This document shows, piece after piece, positions 45,301-52,271 of a stretch of DNA of 64,000 bases. The notes beneath the pieces are model-generated. The model did not search any database. It had not been told where the DNA came from and saw only the letters and a list, made by a program, of their open reading frames with translations. This stretch comes from Sphingomonas bacterium (GTDB lineage: Bacteria; Pseudomonadota; Alphaproteobacteria; Sphingomonadales; Sphingomonadaceae). Position 1 is the stretch's first letter. Every line of letters starts with the position of its first letter. The stretch spans positions 45,275 through 109,274 of the forward strand of contig NZ_JAQGKZ010000100.1 in NCBI RefSeq assembly GCF_028289855.1. The letters run 5' to 3'. The position numbers and the translations under genes are program-made.

Positions 45301-45792
45301 TTCGTCGACCAGAGCGGGATCAAGAACTCCAACCTGATCGCGGTCGGTGCGCTCGATAACGGCGGCACCGGCGGCCAGGGCGCGGGCCTCGACGTGAGCG
45401 GCGGACGTGGTGCCGTGATCGACTCGCACCAGTTGGCCGGCATCTCGAAACATTCGTTCAACCTCGTTGGTTTGTATGAGAAGGGTCCGATCGCGCTACG
45501 GGTCGCATATAATTGGCGGTCGCGGTTCCTGACCAACAACTTGGACTGCTGCATCGGCCTGCCGGTGTTCCAAAAGGCGGCCGGGTTCCTCGACGGGTCG
45601 CTGCGCTTTTCGATCACCAAATATTTCGAATTGTCGCTCGAAGGCCAGAACCTGCTCAACACGCGGGTCACCTACCAGCAGCAGATATTCGGTGACTCCG
45701 CGGTCTCGCCAGGCGCGAAGCCGGTCTACATGGACTCCAACTGGGGCGTCGTCGACCGGCGTTTCGCGATTGGCGGGCGGTTCAAGTTCTGA
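42394..45792 (+). CDS. TonB-dependent receptor, second copy
   Basis: An outer-membrane receptor of 1132 residues. Signal peptide ends at AFAQ (near residue 28), then a TonB-box-like DILIIGTRLALG, plug (ATDIGAFPDTSVSGALSRIPGITV, GLPFVRTQFNGRD) and a long barrel ending VDRRFAIGGRFKF. Cys pairs in surface loops (CSTLRDGLYF region, CDRTEATVDNC) suggest disulphide loops. Strong ribosome site AAGGGGAGAGGG ahead of the ATG. It probably imports alpha-glucan oligosaccharides, judged from MFS and GH97 neighbours. It is larger than copy 1. Confidence 0.93.
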   Translation: MTNSYARRLWTGASLMTLAMMGTAPAFAQTAPSTSATDAAPQADATDNSDSDILIIGTRLALGTAAETKRNAATVVDSVSATDIGAFPDTSVSGALSRIPGITVSRLQSTDDSTHPSGEAAGVLLRGLPFVRTQFNGRDSFSADAARGLNFNDISPELMSRIDAYKNTTADMIEGGIAGTVDLRTRLPFDQRGLVVTGNGKASYGDRSKKWTGEFSALVSDTFETNIGRFGFLADFARSHVITRTESVIMDKIDTYCSAGATKPDGTANVGSNGLIGCTANPFGGTGWAYIPDGIRYSQVDYDRTRRGISLAGQFQDKSERFLLTLQYNDSKYKNSWLERASHVIFDGNYYGTQAFNPRTGTILGAADGTPALTFGSNGMLTSGVLTQGHGSWAGSWSSTQDAINTGSAVPGLPFVNNCAAPSVCSTLRDGLYFQNEARNFDHKEGTRDFSANIDWKISDNLRLTLDGQRITASTNNNDILVAVGSMANMQYSVNADGTPKVTLLPGSNVNYASGGLSNPHNYWIPFIQGHVEDNDADEWAFRGDLQYDFSKTGWLDSLKVGVRYADRNQTVRYSTFNWTPIAASWNCNGPGFNADNTTGGAYPACAAGHAPFAGYGAGIWESTTLGSNFYNGAVYANGPLVYLNRATLQDFPALITALGPRTNAPLNSYTPICDRTEATVDNCFTPAEVTRTSETTTAGYAMLSFGGDRPIFGGGVRVQGNIGVRVVRTKVVSDGSVAYPTPTALNALPVCGTPLSGTAVVNPRCYLTPSILGFANGGGSPNSLAASYTNVLPSFNLRLGLDDKSYIRFGYSRALSRPDFGLLRNYVSINSAIINTGPDSPYVVYNSPTAAHTAANVTGYNFVFNAESGYAGLRPMTADQFDLTFERYMGKSSSLSIDFFYKKLHNTISYGQFNRTFTNGGSTQNVLLRGPRNQSSGGELKGVEIGYQTFFDFLPGVFSGLGIQANYTFVDQSGIKNSNLIAVGALDNGGTGGQGAGLDVSGGRGAVIDSHQLAGISKHSFNLVGLYEKGPIALRVAYNWRSRFLTNNLDCCIGLPVFQKAAGFLDGSLRFSITKYFELSLEGQNLLNTRVTYQQQIFGDSAVSPGAKPVYMDSNWGVVDRRFAIGGRFKF

Positions 45793-45802
45793 TTTCCTCC
45801 AC

Positions 45803-45847
45803 TGGGCGCCGCTCGCTCCTTGGCGATTCAGGCGGCGCCCACTTTTT
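45803..45847 (+). terminator. Intrinsic terminator after the second receptor gene
   Basis: A perfect 10-bp stem, TGGGCGCCGC (45803-45812) with GCGGCGCCCA (45832-45841), long loop, then CTTTTT (45842-45847). Same position relative to the halogenase gene as the terminator at 28483. Confidence 0.75.
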
Positions 45848-45864
45848 CGGCAGGGAATAGGGGC

Positions 45865-47394
45865 ATGGCAGAGACAGCACCGCTCAGGATCGTTATTGTC
45901 GGCGGCGGCACCGCCGGATGGATGGCCGCGGCCGCGCTGTCGAAACTGCTACCCGCGCGCGACTATATTCTTACGCTGATCGAATCCGACGAGATCGGCA
46001 CGGTCGGGGTCGGCGAGGCCACGCTGCCGCACATCAAGGTGTTCAACGACACGCTCGGGATCGACGAGGCGCAGTTCATGCGCGAGACCCAGGCGAGCTT
46101 CAAGGTCGGCATCGAGTTCGTCGGCTGGGACCAGCCCGGCGATCGCTACGTCCATCCGTTCGGCACGTTCGGCGAACCCTGGGGAGGAGTCGATTTCCAG
46201 CATCACTGGCAGCGGGCGCGCGGCGCCGGGATCGATGTAGGTGACCTGCACGATTACTCGTTCGCGATCGCCGCATGCCGCAACAACGCGTTCGAGTTGC
46301 CCAACGAAGACTCGAAGTCGATCCGCTCGACTTACGCCTACGCCTATCACTTCGACGCTGGGCTCTACGCCGCGTTTCTCCGCCGCTGGGCGACGGCGCG
46401 GGGGGTTGAGCGCATCGAGGGCAAGGTCGTCGATGTGGCGCGCGATGCGTCGAACGGGCACGTTGCGTCGGTCACCATGGAATCGGGCGCGGCGATCGTC
46501 GGCGACTTGTTCATCGATTGCAGCGGGTTCCGCTCGCTGTTGGTCGGTCAGACGATGGGGACGGCATGGTGCGACTGGAGCCACTGGTTGCCCTGCGACC
46601 GCGCGTTCGCGGTACCGAGTCTCCGCACCGAGCCGCTGCTTCCCTTCACCCGCGCGACCGCGCAGGAGGCCGGGTGGACGTGGCGGATCGGGCTGCAGCA
46701 TCGCACCGGCAACGGCTATGTTTTCTCCAGCCGCTTCACCGATGAGGAGCGTGCGCGCGACGTGCTGCTAGGCGCGCTCGACGCCGCCCCGCTCGGCGAG
46801 CCCCGGATGCTGCGCTTCCAGGCCGGACGCCGCGCTGCCGCCTGGGCCGGCAATTGCGTCGCGATCGGCCTCGCCGGAGGCTTCCTCGAGCCGCTCGAAT
46901 CGACCTCGATCTTCCTGATCCAGGCCGCCGTCATGGACCTGATCAACCTGATGCCGACGCGCCGCAGCGGCATCGACCCGCGCCTCGCCGCCGAATTCAA
47001 CCGGCTGTTCGAGGTGCATTACGACCGCAGCCGAGACTTCATCGTGCTTCACTATATGGCAAACCGGCGCGAAGGCGCGCTCTGGGATCACGTCCGCACT
47101 ATGGAGCTGCCCGACGGGCTGGCCCACAAGATCGCGCTGTTCCGGGCCTCGGCGGCAGCCCCCGACTATCGCTACGGGCTGTTCTCACGCGACAGCTGGC
47201 TCGCGGTTCTGGCCGGGCAAGGCATTCTGCCCGACGCGCACAGCCCGCTCGCAGAGGCGGTTCCGCTCGCCGAGATCGAGGAAAAGCTCGCCGATCTCAA
47301 ATATCGCATCGACGTCAACGCCGCCGACATGACCGGACATGGCGATTTCATCCGCAGCTATTGTCAGGCGCCCGCGCTGGAGCCAGCGGCATGA
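45865..47394 (+). CDS. Flavin-dependent tryptophan halogenase family protein, copy 4
   Basis: A 509-residue PrnA-like protein with FAD loop GGGTAGW (13-19), Lys80 in ASFKVG, and GWTWRIGLQHRTGNGYVFSSR in the WxWxIP position. C-terminal GFLEPLESTSIF and DSWLAVLAGQGI place it with copy 2. The ATG at 45865 follows AGGGAATAGGGGC. Its stop overlaps the start of the degenerate copy 5 (ATGA), so the two are made together. Confidence 0.92.
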   Translation: MAETAPLRIVIVGGGTAGWMAAAALSKLLPARDYILTLIESDEIGTVGVGEATLPHIKVFNDTLGIDEAQFMRETQASFKVGIEFVGWDQPGDRYVHPFGTFGEPWGGVDFQHHWQRARGAGIDVGDLHDYSFAIAACRNNAFELPNEDSKSIRSTYAYAYHFDAGLYAAFLRRWATARGVERIEGKVVDVARDASNGHVASVTMESGAAIVGDLFIDCSGFRSLLVGQTMGTAWCDWSHWLPCDRAFAVPSLRTEPLLPFTRATAQEAGWTWRIGLQHRTGNGYVFSSRFTDEERARDVLLGALDAAPLGEPRMLRFQAGRRAAAWAGNCVAIGLAGGFLEPLESTSIFLIQAAVMDLINLMPTRRSGIDPRLAAEFNRLFEVHYDRSRDFIVLHYMANRREGALWDHVRTMELPDGLAHKIALFRASAAAPDYRYGLFSRDSWLAVLAGQGILPDAHSPLAEAVPLAEIEEKLADLKYRIDVNAADMTGHGDFIRSYCQAPALEPAA

Positions 47395-48854
47395 AGCACG
47401 TCGTGATTCTCGGCCGCGATGCGCCGTTGTGGTTGTCCGCCAGCGTGCTTCAAGCGTCGCTGCGCCCGGCGGGAGTCGAGGTTACCGCGATCGAGCTGCC
47501 GACCAAGCTCTACCCGTCCGATGTCTATGCGACGTTGCCGGGGATCGAAGCGCTGCACGCGCGGCTGGGGCTGGACGAGCGCGACCTGTTGCGCGGCACG
47601 CGGGGTGCCTATTCGCTCGGGCAGAATTTCGTCGACATGCTCGGCGGTACGCCGGCATTCCTCAACGCCTATGGCGGCTATGGCGCGCCAATCGATGACC
47701 GCGATTTCTTCGGCTATTGGGTCAAGGCGCGCGACGCCGGGCTGCCTGCCGAGTTCGAGGCCTTCTCGCTGACCGCGGCTGCCGCGCGGCAGGGCCGCGT
47801 GATGATTCCCGACGAGGCGAGCGAAGCCTATGGCCGCGCCGACTACGGCTATCATCTGCCTGCGATCGCCTATGCCGGCGGGTTGAAATCGGTCGCGACG
47901 CGGCTCGGTGTCGATGTTGTGGCGGCCAACCATATCGTCGTCGACCGCGATGCGTCCGGCGCGATCACCGCGCTCGTCGCCGACGGCCACGCGATCGCCG
48001 GCGACCTGTTCGTCGATGCGACCGGCGACGATGCCGCGCTGATCGGCGTCACGCTCGGCGTCGCGCAGGATAGCTGGCGTTCTTGGTTCCCGGTCGACCG
48101 CGTGTTCACCGCGTGCGGCCCGGCGTTCGACTCGATCCCGACCTATGCCGAACTGCGTGCCTGGCACGGCGGGTGGACCGCGCTCTATCCCGGTCAGGCG
48201 GCGACTCATGTCGTCCACGCCTTTGCCAGCGGCCAGACCAGCGACGAGGACGCGCTGCGCGGCGCGGGCGCCGCGAGCGGACTTACGCTGAGCGACGCAG
48301 TGCTGCGCCCGTCCAACCCCGGATGCCGTGCCCAGATTTGGGCGCACAATTGCGTCGCGATCGGCGCGGCGGCGTGCGCGCTCGACCCGGTGCACAATCT
48401 CGACCTCCACGCGGTCCAGCTCGGGCTGATCGCCCTCCTGTCGAACTTTCCGGCGGGTGCCGATGCCGCGCCGAGCGGCGCCGAGTATAACCGTATTATG
48501 CGATCGTCGTTCGAGCGCTTGCGCGACTATCAAGCCGCGATCTACGCGCTCGCCCCCTATCCGGGATTGTTCTGGCATGCCGGGCGCGAGGCCGCGCCAC
48601 AACCGACGCTCGCACACATCATCGCCACGTTCCGCGCGCGCGGCGAGTTGCCCCCGATGGAGGAGGACAGCATCCCGTTCGACCATTGGCGCGCGCTGCT
48701 GACGGGGCTTGGCGTCGTGCCCGAAAGCTGGCCGCCGCGGATCGACGCGACCGACGATGCGGAGATCGCGGCGCAGTTTCGCCGGATGCTTGGCTTCGTG
48801 AAGGAAACGGTGTCGCGACAGCCGACTCATAGCCAAGCGCTCGGTCATGGCTGA
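47391..48854 (+). CDS. Degenerate halogenase-like protein, copy 5
   Basis: A 487-residue relative of copies 2 and 4 that has lost the family signature. At the N-terminus GRDAPLW stands where the FAD loop GGGTAGW should be. The lysine position reads GAYSLGQ (Ser75). WxWxIP is GWTALYP, and the EPLES motif is ALDPVHNL. Yet the frame is intact and tightly coupled to copy 4 and the cupin-like gene, and the rest (DLFVDATGDDAALIG, FDHWRALLTGLGVVP) keeps the fold. It is probably a non-catalytic partner or has a new ligand; it should not be named a halogenase. Confidence 0.85.
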   Translation: MKHVVILGRDAPLWLSASVLQASLRPAGVEVTAIELPTKLYPSDVYATLPGIEALHARLGLDERDLLRGTRGAYSLGQNFVDMLGGTPAFLNAYGGYGAPIDDRDFFGYWVKARDAGLPAEFEAFSLTAAAARQGRVMIPDEASEAYGRADYGYHLPAIAYAGGLKSVATRLGVDVVAANHIVVDRDASGAITALVADGHAIAGDLFVDATGDDAALIGVTLGVAQDSWRSWFPVDRVFTACGPAFDSIPTYAELRAWHGGWTALYPGQAATHVVHAFASGQTSDEDALRGAGAASGLTLSDAVLRPSNPGCRAQIWAHNCVAIGAAACALDPVHNLDLHAVQLGLIALLSNFPAGADAAPSGAEYNRIMRSSFERLRDYQAAIYALAPYPGLFWHAGREAAPQPTLAHIIATFRARGELPPMEEDSIPFDHWRALLTGLGVVPESWPPRIDATDDAEIAAQFRRMLGFVKETVSRQPTHSQALGHG

Positions 48855-49869
48855 GCCGGTGCGGCTCCCCGCGCGTACCGCCGATCTCGCCGCGCTGCCC
48901 TCGGTCGCGGTGCGCGACGCAGCGGCGTTCGCGGACATCATCGCATCGAGCGAGCCGGCGATCGTCAGGGGACTGTTCGCGACTTGGCCCGCGCTCGCGG
49001 CCGGGATGCAATCGCCGGCGACACTCAACGCCTACTTCAAACGCCTCGATTGCGGTGTGGCGGTGCCGGTGATGGAGGCACCGGCGCGGCATCGCGGTCA
49101 GTTCGCCTATGGACCAGATCTGCGCGAGTTCACCTTCACCAAGCGGACCGCACCGCTCGGCCACACGCTCGATCGGATCGAAAGCCTGGCCGGCCAGGAC
49201 GACGTGCCGACCGTCGCGATTCAGATGCTGCGGCTCGACCAGGCTATGCCCGACTTCGTCGCGCAGAACCCGATGCCGGCGTTGCCCGGTATCGGGCCGC
49301 GCCTGTGGCTCGGCGGCGCGGTGCACACGCGCACGCACAACGACCGCGACGACAATCTCGCCTGTGTCATCGCCGGGCGCCGCCGCTTCGTGCTGTTCCC
49401 GCCCGACCAGGTCAGCAACCTCTATATCGGCCCGCCCGACAATCCGCCGCCCTTGTCGCTGGTCGACCCCGAGGCGCCCGACCTCGCGCGCTTCCCGCGC
49501 TATCGCGACGCCATCGCCGCCGCGCGCGTCGCCTTTCTCGAGCCCGGCGATGCGCTCTTCATGCCACGCTATTGGTGGCATCACGTCACCTCACTCGATC
49601 CCTACAACGCCATGGTCAACTATTGGTGGGGCGGTGGCGACCAGCCGAACGACGCTTTCCTCACGGCGATCCTGGCGTTCCGCGACTTGCCCCCCGGCGC
49701 GCGCGACTATTGGCGCGAGATGATCGCAGCCCACGTGTTCGACGAGCGCGGCGACGTGGTGTCGCATATCCCGGCACCGTTGCGCGGGCCGCTGGGCGCG
49801 ATGACGCCCGCCCGCCGCGCTGCGCTTCGTCAGCAACTTGCGTCCGCCGCCGTCAAACCTCCCCAATGA
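48847..49869 (+). CDS. Cupin-like (JmjC-fold) oxygenase, copy 2
   Basis: A 340-residue cupin_8 protein like the one at 30812. His164 and Asp166 lie in THNDRDDNLACVIAGRRRFVLF; a distal His in RYWWHHVTSLDPYN completes a H-x-D...H iron site. It overlaps the previous gene by 8 bases and the GH97 gene by 4, so a glycosidase and an oxygenase are translated from one message. Possible protein hydroxylase; target unknown. Confidence 0.85.
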   Translation: MAEPVRLPARTADLAALPSVAVRDAAAFADIIASSEPAIVRGLFATWPALAAGMQSPATLNAYFKRLDCGVAVPVMEAPARHRGQFAYGPDLREFTFTKRTAPLGHTLDRIESLAGQDDVPTVAIQMLRLDQAMPDFVAQNPMPALPGIGPRLWLGGAVHTRTHNDRDDNLACVIAGRRRFVLFPPDQVSNLYIGPPDNPPPLSLVDPEAPDLARFPRYRDAIAAARVAFLEPGDALFMPRYWWHHVTSLDPYNAMVNYWWGGGDQPNDAFLTAILAFRDLPPGARDYWREMIAAHVFDERGDVVSHIPAPLRGPLGAMTPARRAALRQQLASAAVKPPQ

Positions 49870-51902
49870 AAGACCCGCGCATGTATCGTCGCTTGCTTGC
49901 CCTGATCGCCGCGCTCGGTTGGTCCACGTCCGCCTACGCGGCGAGCAAGGAGTGCGCGCAGTCGCCGGGCAAGGTGCTGGAGGTCTGTGTCTGGGTCGAT
50001 GGCGGCCAGGCGCTCTACGAAGTGACGCGCAAGGGCACGATGGTGCTAGCGCCGTCCGAGCTCGGCCTGACCTTCAAGGGCGAAGCGCCCGCGCGCTTCA
50101 CTGCGATCGGCAACGCCAAACGTTCAGCGTCGAACACGACGTGGGAACAACCGTGGGGCGAACAGCGCGTCATCCGTGACAATCACAGCGAACTGTCCGT
50201 CACGCTGAGCGGCGACACGGCGTATAACAAGGCGGTCGATGTCACTTTCCGCCTGTTCGATGACGGGTTCGGCTTTCGCTACACCTATGGCGCGATTCCG
50301 GTCGGACAGGACGTCGCGGTCATCGCCGAACGCACGCAGTTCAAGACCCAAGGCGGCTACCAAGCGTGGTGGTATCAGGGCCTTGGCCAGGAACGCGACG
50401 AATATCTCTACACGCAGACCGATGCGCGACGCATCACGCTCGCGGAGACGCCATTGACGCTGAAGGGCGCGAACGGGCTGTATCTGTCGTTCCACGAAGC
50501 GGCCTTGATCGATTTCCCGTCGATGCTGCTCCAGGGCAATGGCGAGGGCGTGCTGACCGCATGGCTGATGCCGTGGCCTGACGGCACGTTGGCGAAGAAG
50601 ACCGGCGCGTTCTCGACGCCGTGGCGCACGGTACTGATCGGCGAGACGCCCGGCGCGCTCGCCGACAGCCGGATCGAGCTCAACCTCAACGAGCCGAGCA
50701 AGATCCCCGACATCGCCAAGTGGTTCACCCCCGGCAAATATGTCGGCGTGTGGTGGGAAATGCACCTCGACAAGACGACTTGGGGCAGCGGGATGCGCCA
50801 CGGCGCCACTACCGCGAACGTCGAACGCTACATCGATTTCGCGGCGAAATACGGATTCAAGGGCGTGTTGGTAGAGGGCTGGAATTTGGGCTGGGACGGC
50901 GACTGGATCGCGAACGGCGACAAGTTCAGTTTCACCAAGCCTTATCCCGATTTCGATATCGCCGCGATCACCGCTTACGGCCGGTCAAAGGGCGTCCAGC
51001 TGATCGGTCACAACGAGACTGGCGGCGGGGTGGTGAACTACGAAAACCAGCTCGCCGACGCGATGGCGTTCTATCGTCGTTACGGTGTCTCGGCAGTCAA
51101 GACCGGCTATGTCCGCCATTCGGGCGACATCCTCGACCGCAATGGTGAGGGCCAGTGGTTCGCCGGCCAGTTCATGGTCCGCCACAATCTGCTCGTCGCC
51201 GAGACCGCGGCCAAATACGGCATCGTCGTCGATGCGCACGAACCGGTGAAGGATACCGGCCTGCGTCGCACCTGGCCCAACATGGTCAGCCGCGAAGGCG
51301 CGCGCGGACAGGAATACAATGCCTGGGGCAACCCGACCAATCCGCCCGAGCATTTGACGATCCTGCCCTTCACGCGCCTGCTCGGCGGACCGATGGACTT
51401 CACCCCCGGCATCTTCGACCTCGCGCACGGCAAGGACGATGTCGCGCGTCGCGTTCAGTCGACGCTGGCGACCCAACTCGCCGAATATGTCGTGATCTAC
51501 TCCCCGATCCAGATGGCCGCCGACCTGCCCGAGAATTATGAGAAGAACTTGACGGCATTCCAGTTCATCCGCGACGTGCCGACCGATTGGGAAACCTCGG
51601 TGACATTGCAGTCGGAGATCGGCGACTATGTCGTCGTCGCGCGGCGAGAGCGGGGCGGGGATGACTGGTTTCTCGGTGCGATCAGCGACGAGAATGCCCG
51701 GTCGCTCCGCCAGCCGCTGAGTTTTCTGGCCAAAGGGCGAACCTACGAAGCGCAGATCTACCGCGACGGTCCCAATGCCGATTACCGCACCAACCCGCTC
51801 GCGCTGACGATCGAGAAAAAGGTCGTGACCAGCACCGACACGCTGACGCTGGACCTCGCCCCCGGCGGCGGAACTGCAGTCCGTTTCAGGCTCATCCGCT
51901 AA
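49866..51902 (+). CDS. GH97 family glycoside hydrolase (alpha-glucosidase-like)
   Basis: A 678-residue periplasmic GH97 enzyme with signal peptide MYRRLLALIAALGWSTSAYA (from the in-frame ATG at 49881; ATG 49866 overlaps the preceding stop). The N-terminal beta-sandwich, the TIM barrel with KYVGVWWEMH, GFKGVLVEGWNLGWDGDW and LIGHNETGGG, and the C-terminal FRLIR end are seen. GH97 members cut alpha-1,4 or alpha-1,6 glucosides or alpha-galactosides; which one depends on residues I cannot settle. The MFS and receptor neighbours favour alpha-glucan oligosaccharides. Confidence 0.9.
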   Translation: MKDPRMYRRLLALIAALGWSTSAYAASKECAQSPGKVLEVCVWVDGGQALYEVTRKGTMVLAPSELGLTFKGEAPARFTAIGNAKRSASNTTWEQPWGEQRVIRDNHSELSVTLSGDTAYNKAVDVTFRLFDDGFGFRYTYGAIPVGQDVAVIAERTQFKTQGGYQAWWYQGLGQERDEYLYTQTDARRITLAETPLTLKGANGLYLSFHEAALIDFPSMLLQGNGEGVLTAWLMPWPDGTLAKKTGAFSTPWRTVLIGETPGALADSRIELNLNEPSKIPDIAKWFTPGKYVGVWWEMHLDKTTWGSGMRHGATTANVERYIDFAAKYGFKGVLVEGWNLGWDGDWIANGDKFSFTKPYPDFDIAAITAYGRSKGVQLIGHNETGGGVVNYENQLADAMAFYRRYGVSAVKTGYVRHSGDILDRNGEGQWFAGQFMVRHNLLVAETAAKYGIVVDAHEPVKDTGLRRTWPNMVSREGARGQEYNAWGNPTNPPEHLTILPFTRLLGGPMDFTPGIFDLAHGKDDVARRVQSTLATQLAEYVVIYSPIQMAADLPENYEKNLTAFQFIRDVPTDWETSVTLQSEIGDYVVVARRERGGDDWFLGAISDENARSLRQPLSFLAKGRTYEAQIYRDGPNADYRTNPLALTIEKKVVTSTDTLTLDLAPGGGTAVRFRLIR

Positions 51903-52026
51903 AATCGATAAGGGGTATGTCGAGGTTGTCCTCTCGGCTGATAACCGCGAACGCCCGCGGGCCTGCGCCACTTCTGGGCGCGAGCCTCCCAGGCCTGCCA
52001 AAGATGGCGCGGGAGACTTGAGCGTG

Positions 52027-52048
52027 TGGTGCGCCACGCAGTCTGCAG
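52027..52048 (+). repeat. 22-bp direct repeat, right copy
   Basis: Identical over 22 bases to 17139-17160, same orientation, starting 125 bases after the GH97 stop and 22 bases before the first TTCCCTG box. The bases on either side differ from those of the left copy, so the match is sharply bounded. It could be a recombination core site or a short dispersed repeat. Confidence 0.75.
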
Positions 52049-52109
52049 CGAACCAGTCTCTTCCAGATATTCCCTGATATGTGGGAATTTACAGGGAATA
52101 TGAGCTTTT

Positions 52110-52123
52110 CTAACGGCCGTTAG
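52110..52123. repeat. Perfect 14-bp palindrome
   Basis: CTAACGGCCGTTAG reads the same on both strands, inside the non-coding block next to the ImmA gene. It could be a regulator or recombinase site. Confidence 0.6.
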
Positions 52124-52142
52124 GCCGATCCGAGGCCCGGAA

Positions 52143-52162
52143 AACGGCGGATTTCCGCCGTT
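52143..52162. repeat. Perfect inverted repeat 8-4-8
   Basis: AACGGCGG, loop ATTT, CCGCCGTT. It would form a stable hairpin on either strand but lacks a T-tract on both, so it is not a plain terminator. Confidence 0.6.
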
Positions 52163-52271
52163 CCAGAGCGCATTTTCCCTGTGGAGATAACAGGGAACTT
52201 AAATCGACTGATCAGGGAATGTAAATTGTCCGAACAGGGAGCGCCCATACGCAAACAGGGCGCATTGCAGA

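Larger units (their letters stand above)
52070..52262. repeat. CAGGGAA box array, partly iteron-like
   Basis: Seven boxes: TTCCCTG at 52070 and 52175; CAGGGAA at 52092, 52191, 52213; CAGGGAG at 52235; CAGGGCG at 52256. The last four lie in the same direction at 22, 22 and 21-base steps, two helical turns each, so a protein could bind one face of the DNA. This resembles iterons or integrase arm sites. No integrase or replication initiator gene is visible nearby. Confidence 0.7.
51903..52271. other. Non-coding accessory block between GH97 and ImmA genes
   Basis: No gene is seen in this 369-base gap. It contains the right copy of the 22-bp repeat, a CAGGG box array and two perfect palindromes, each listed separately. 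Base composition is lower in GC than the neighbours, as expected for transferred or replication-control DNA. Confidence 0.7.

Noticed and set aside
52191..52262. Regular 21-22 base repeats as a CRISPR array
   Set aside because: Conserved part is only 5-7 bases and the spacers are about 15 bases; no cas gene is near.
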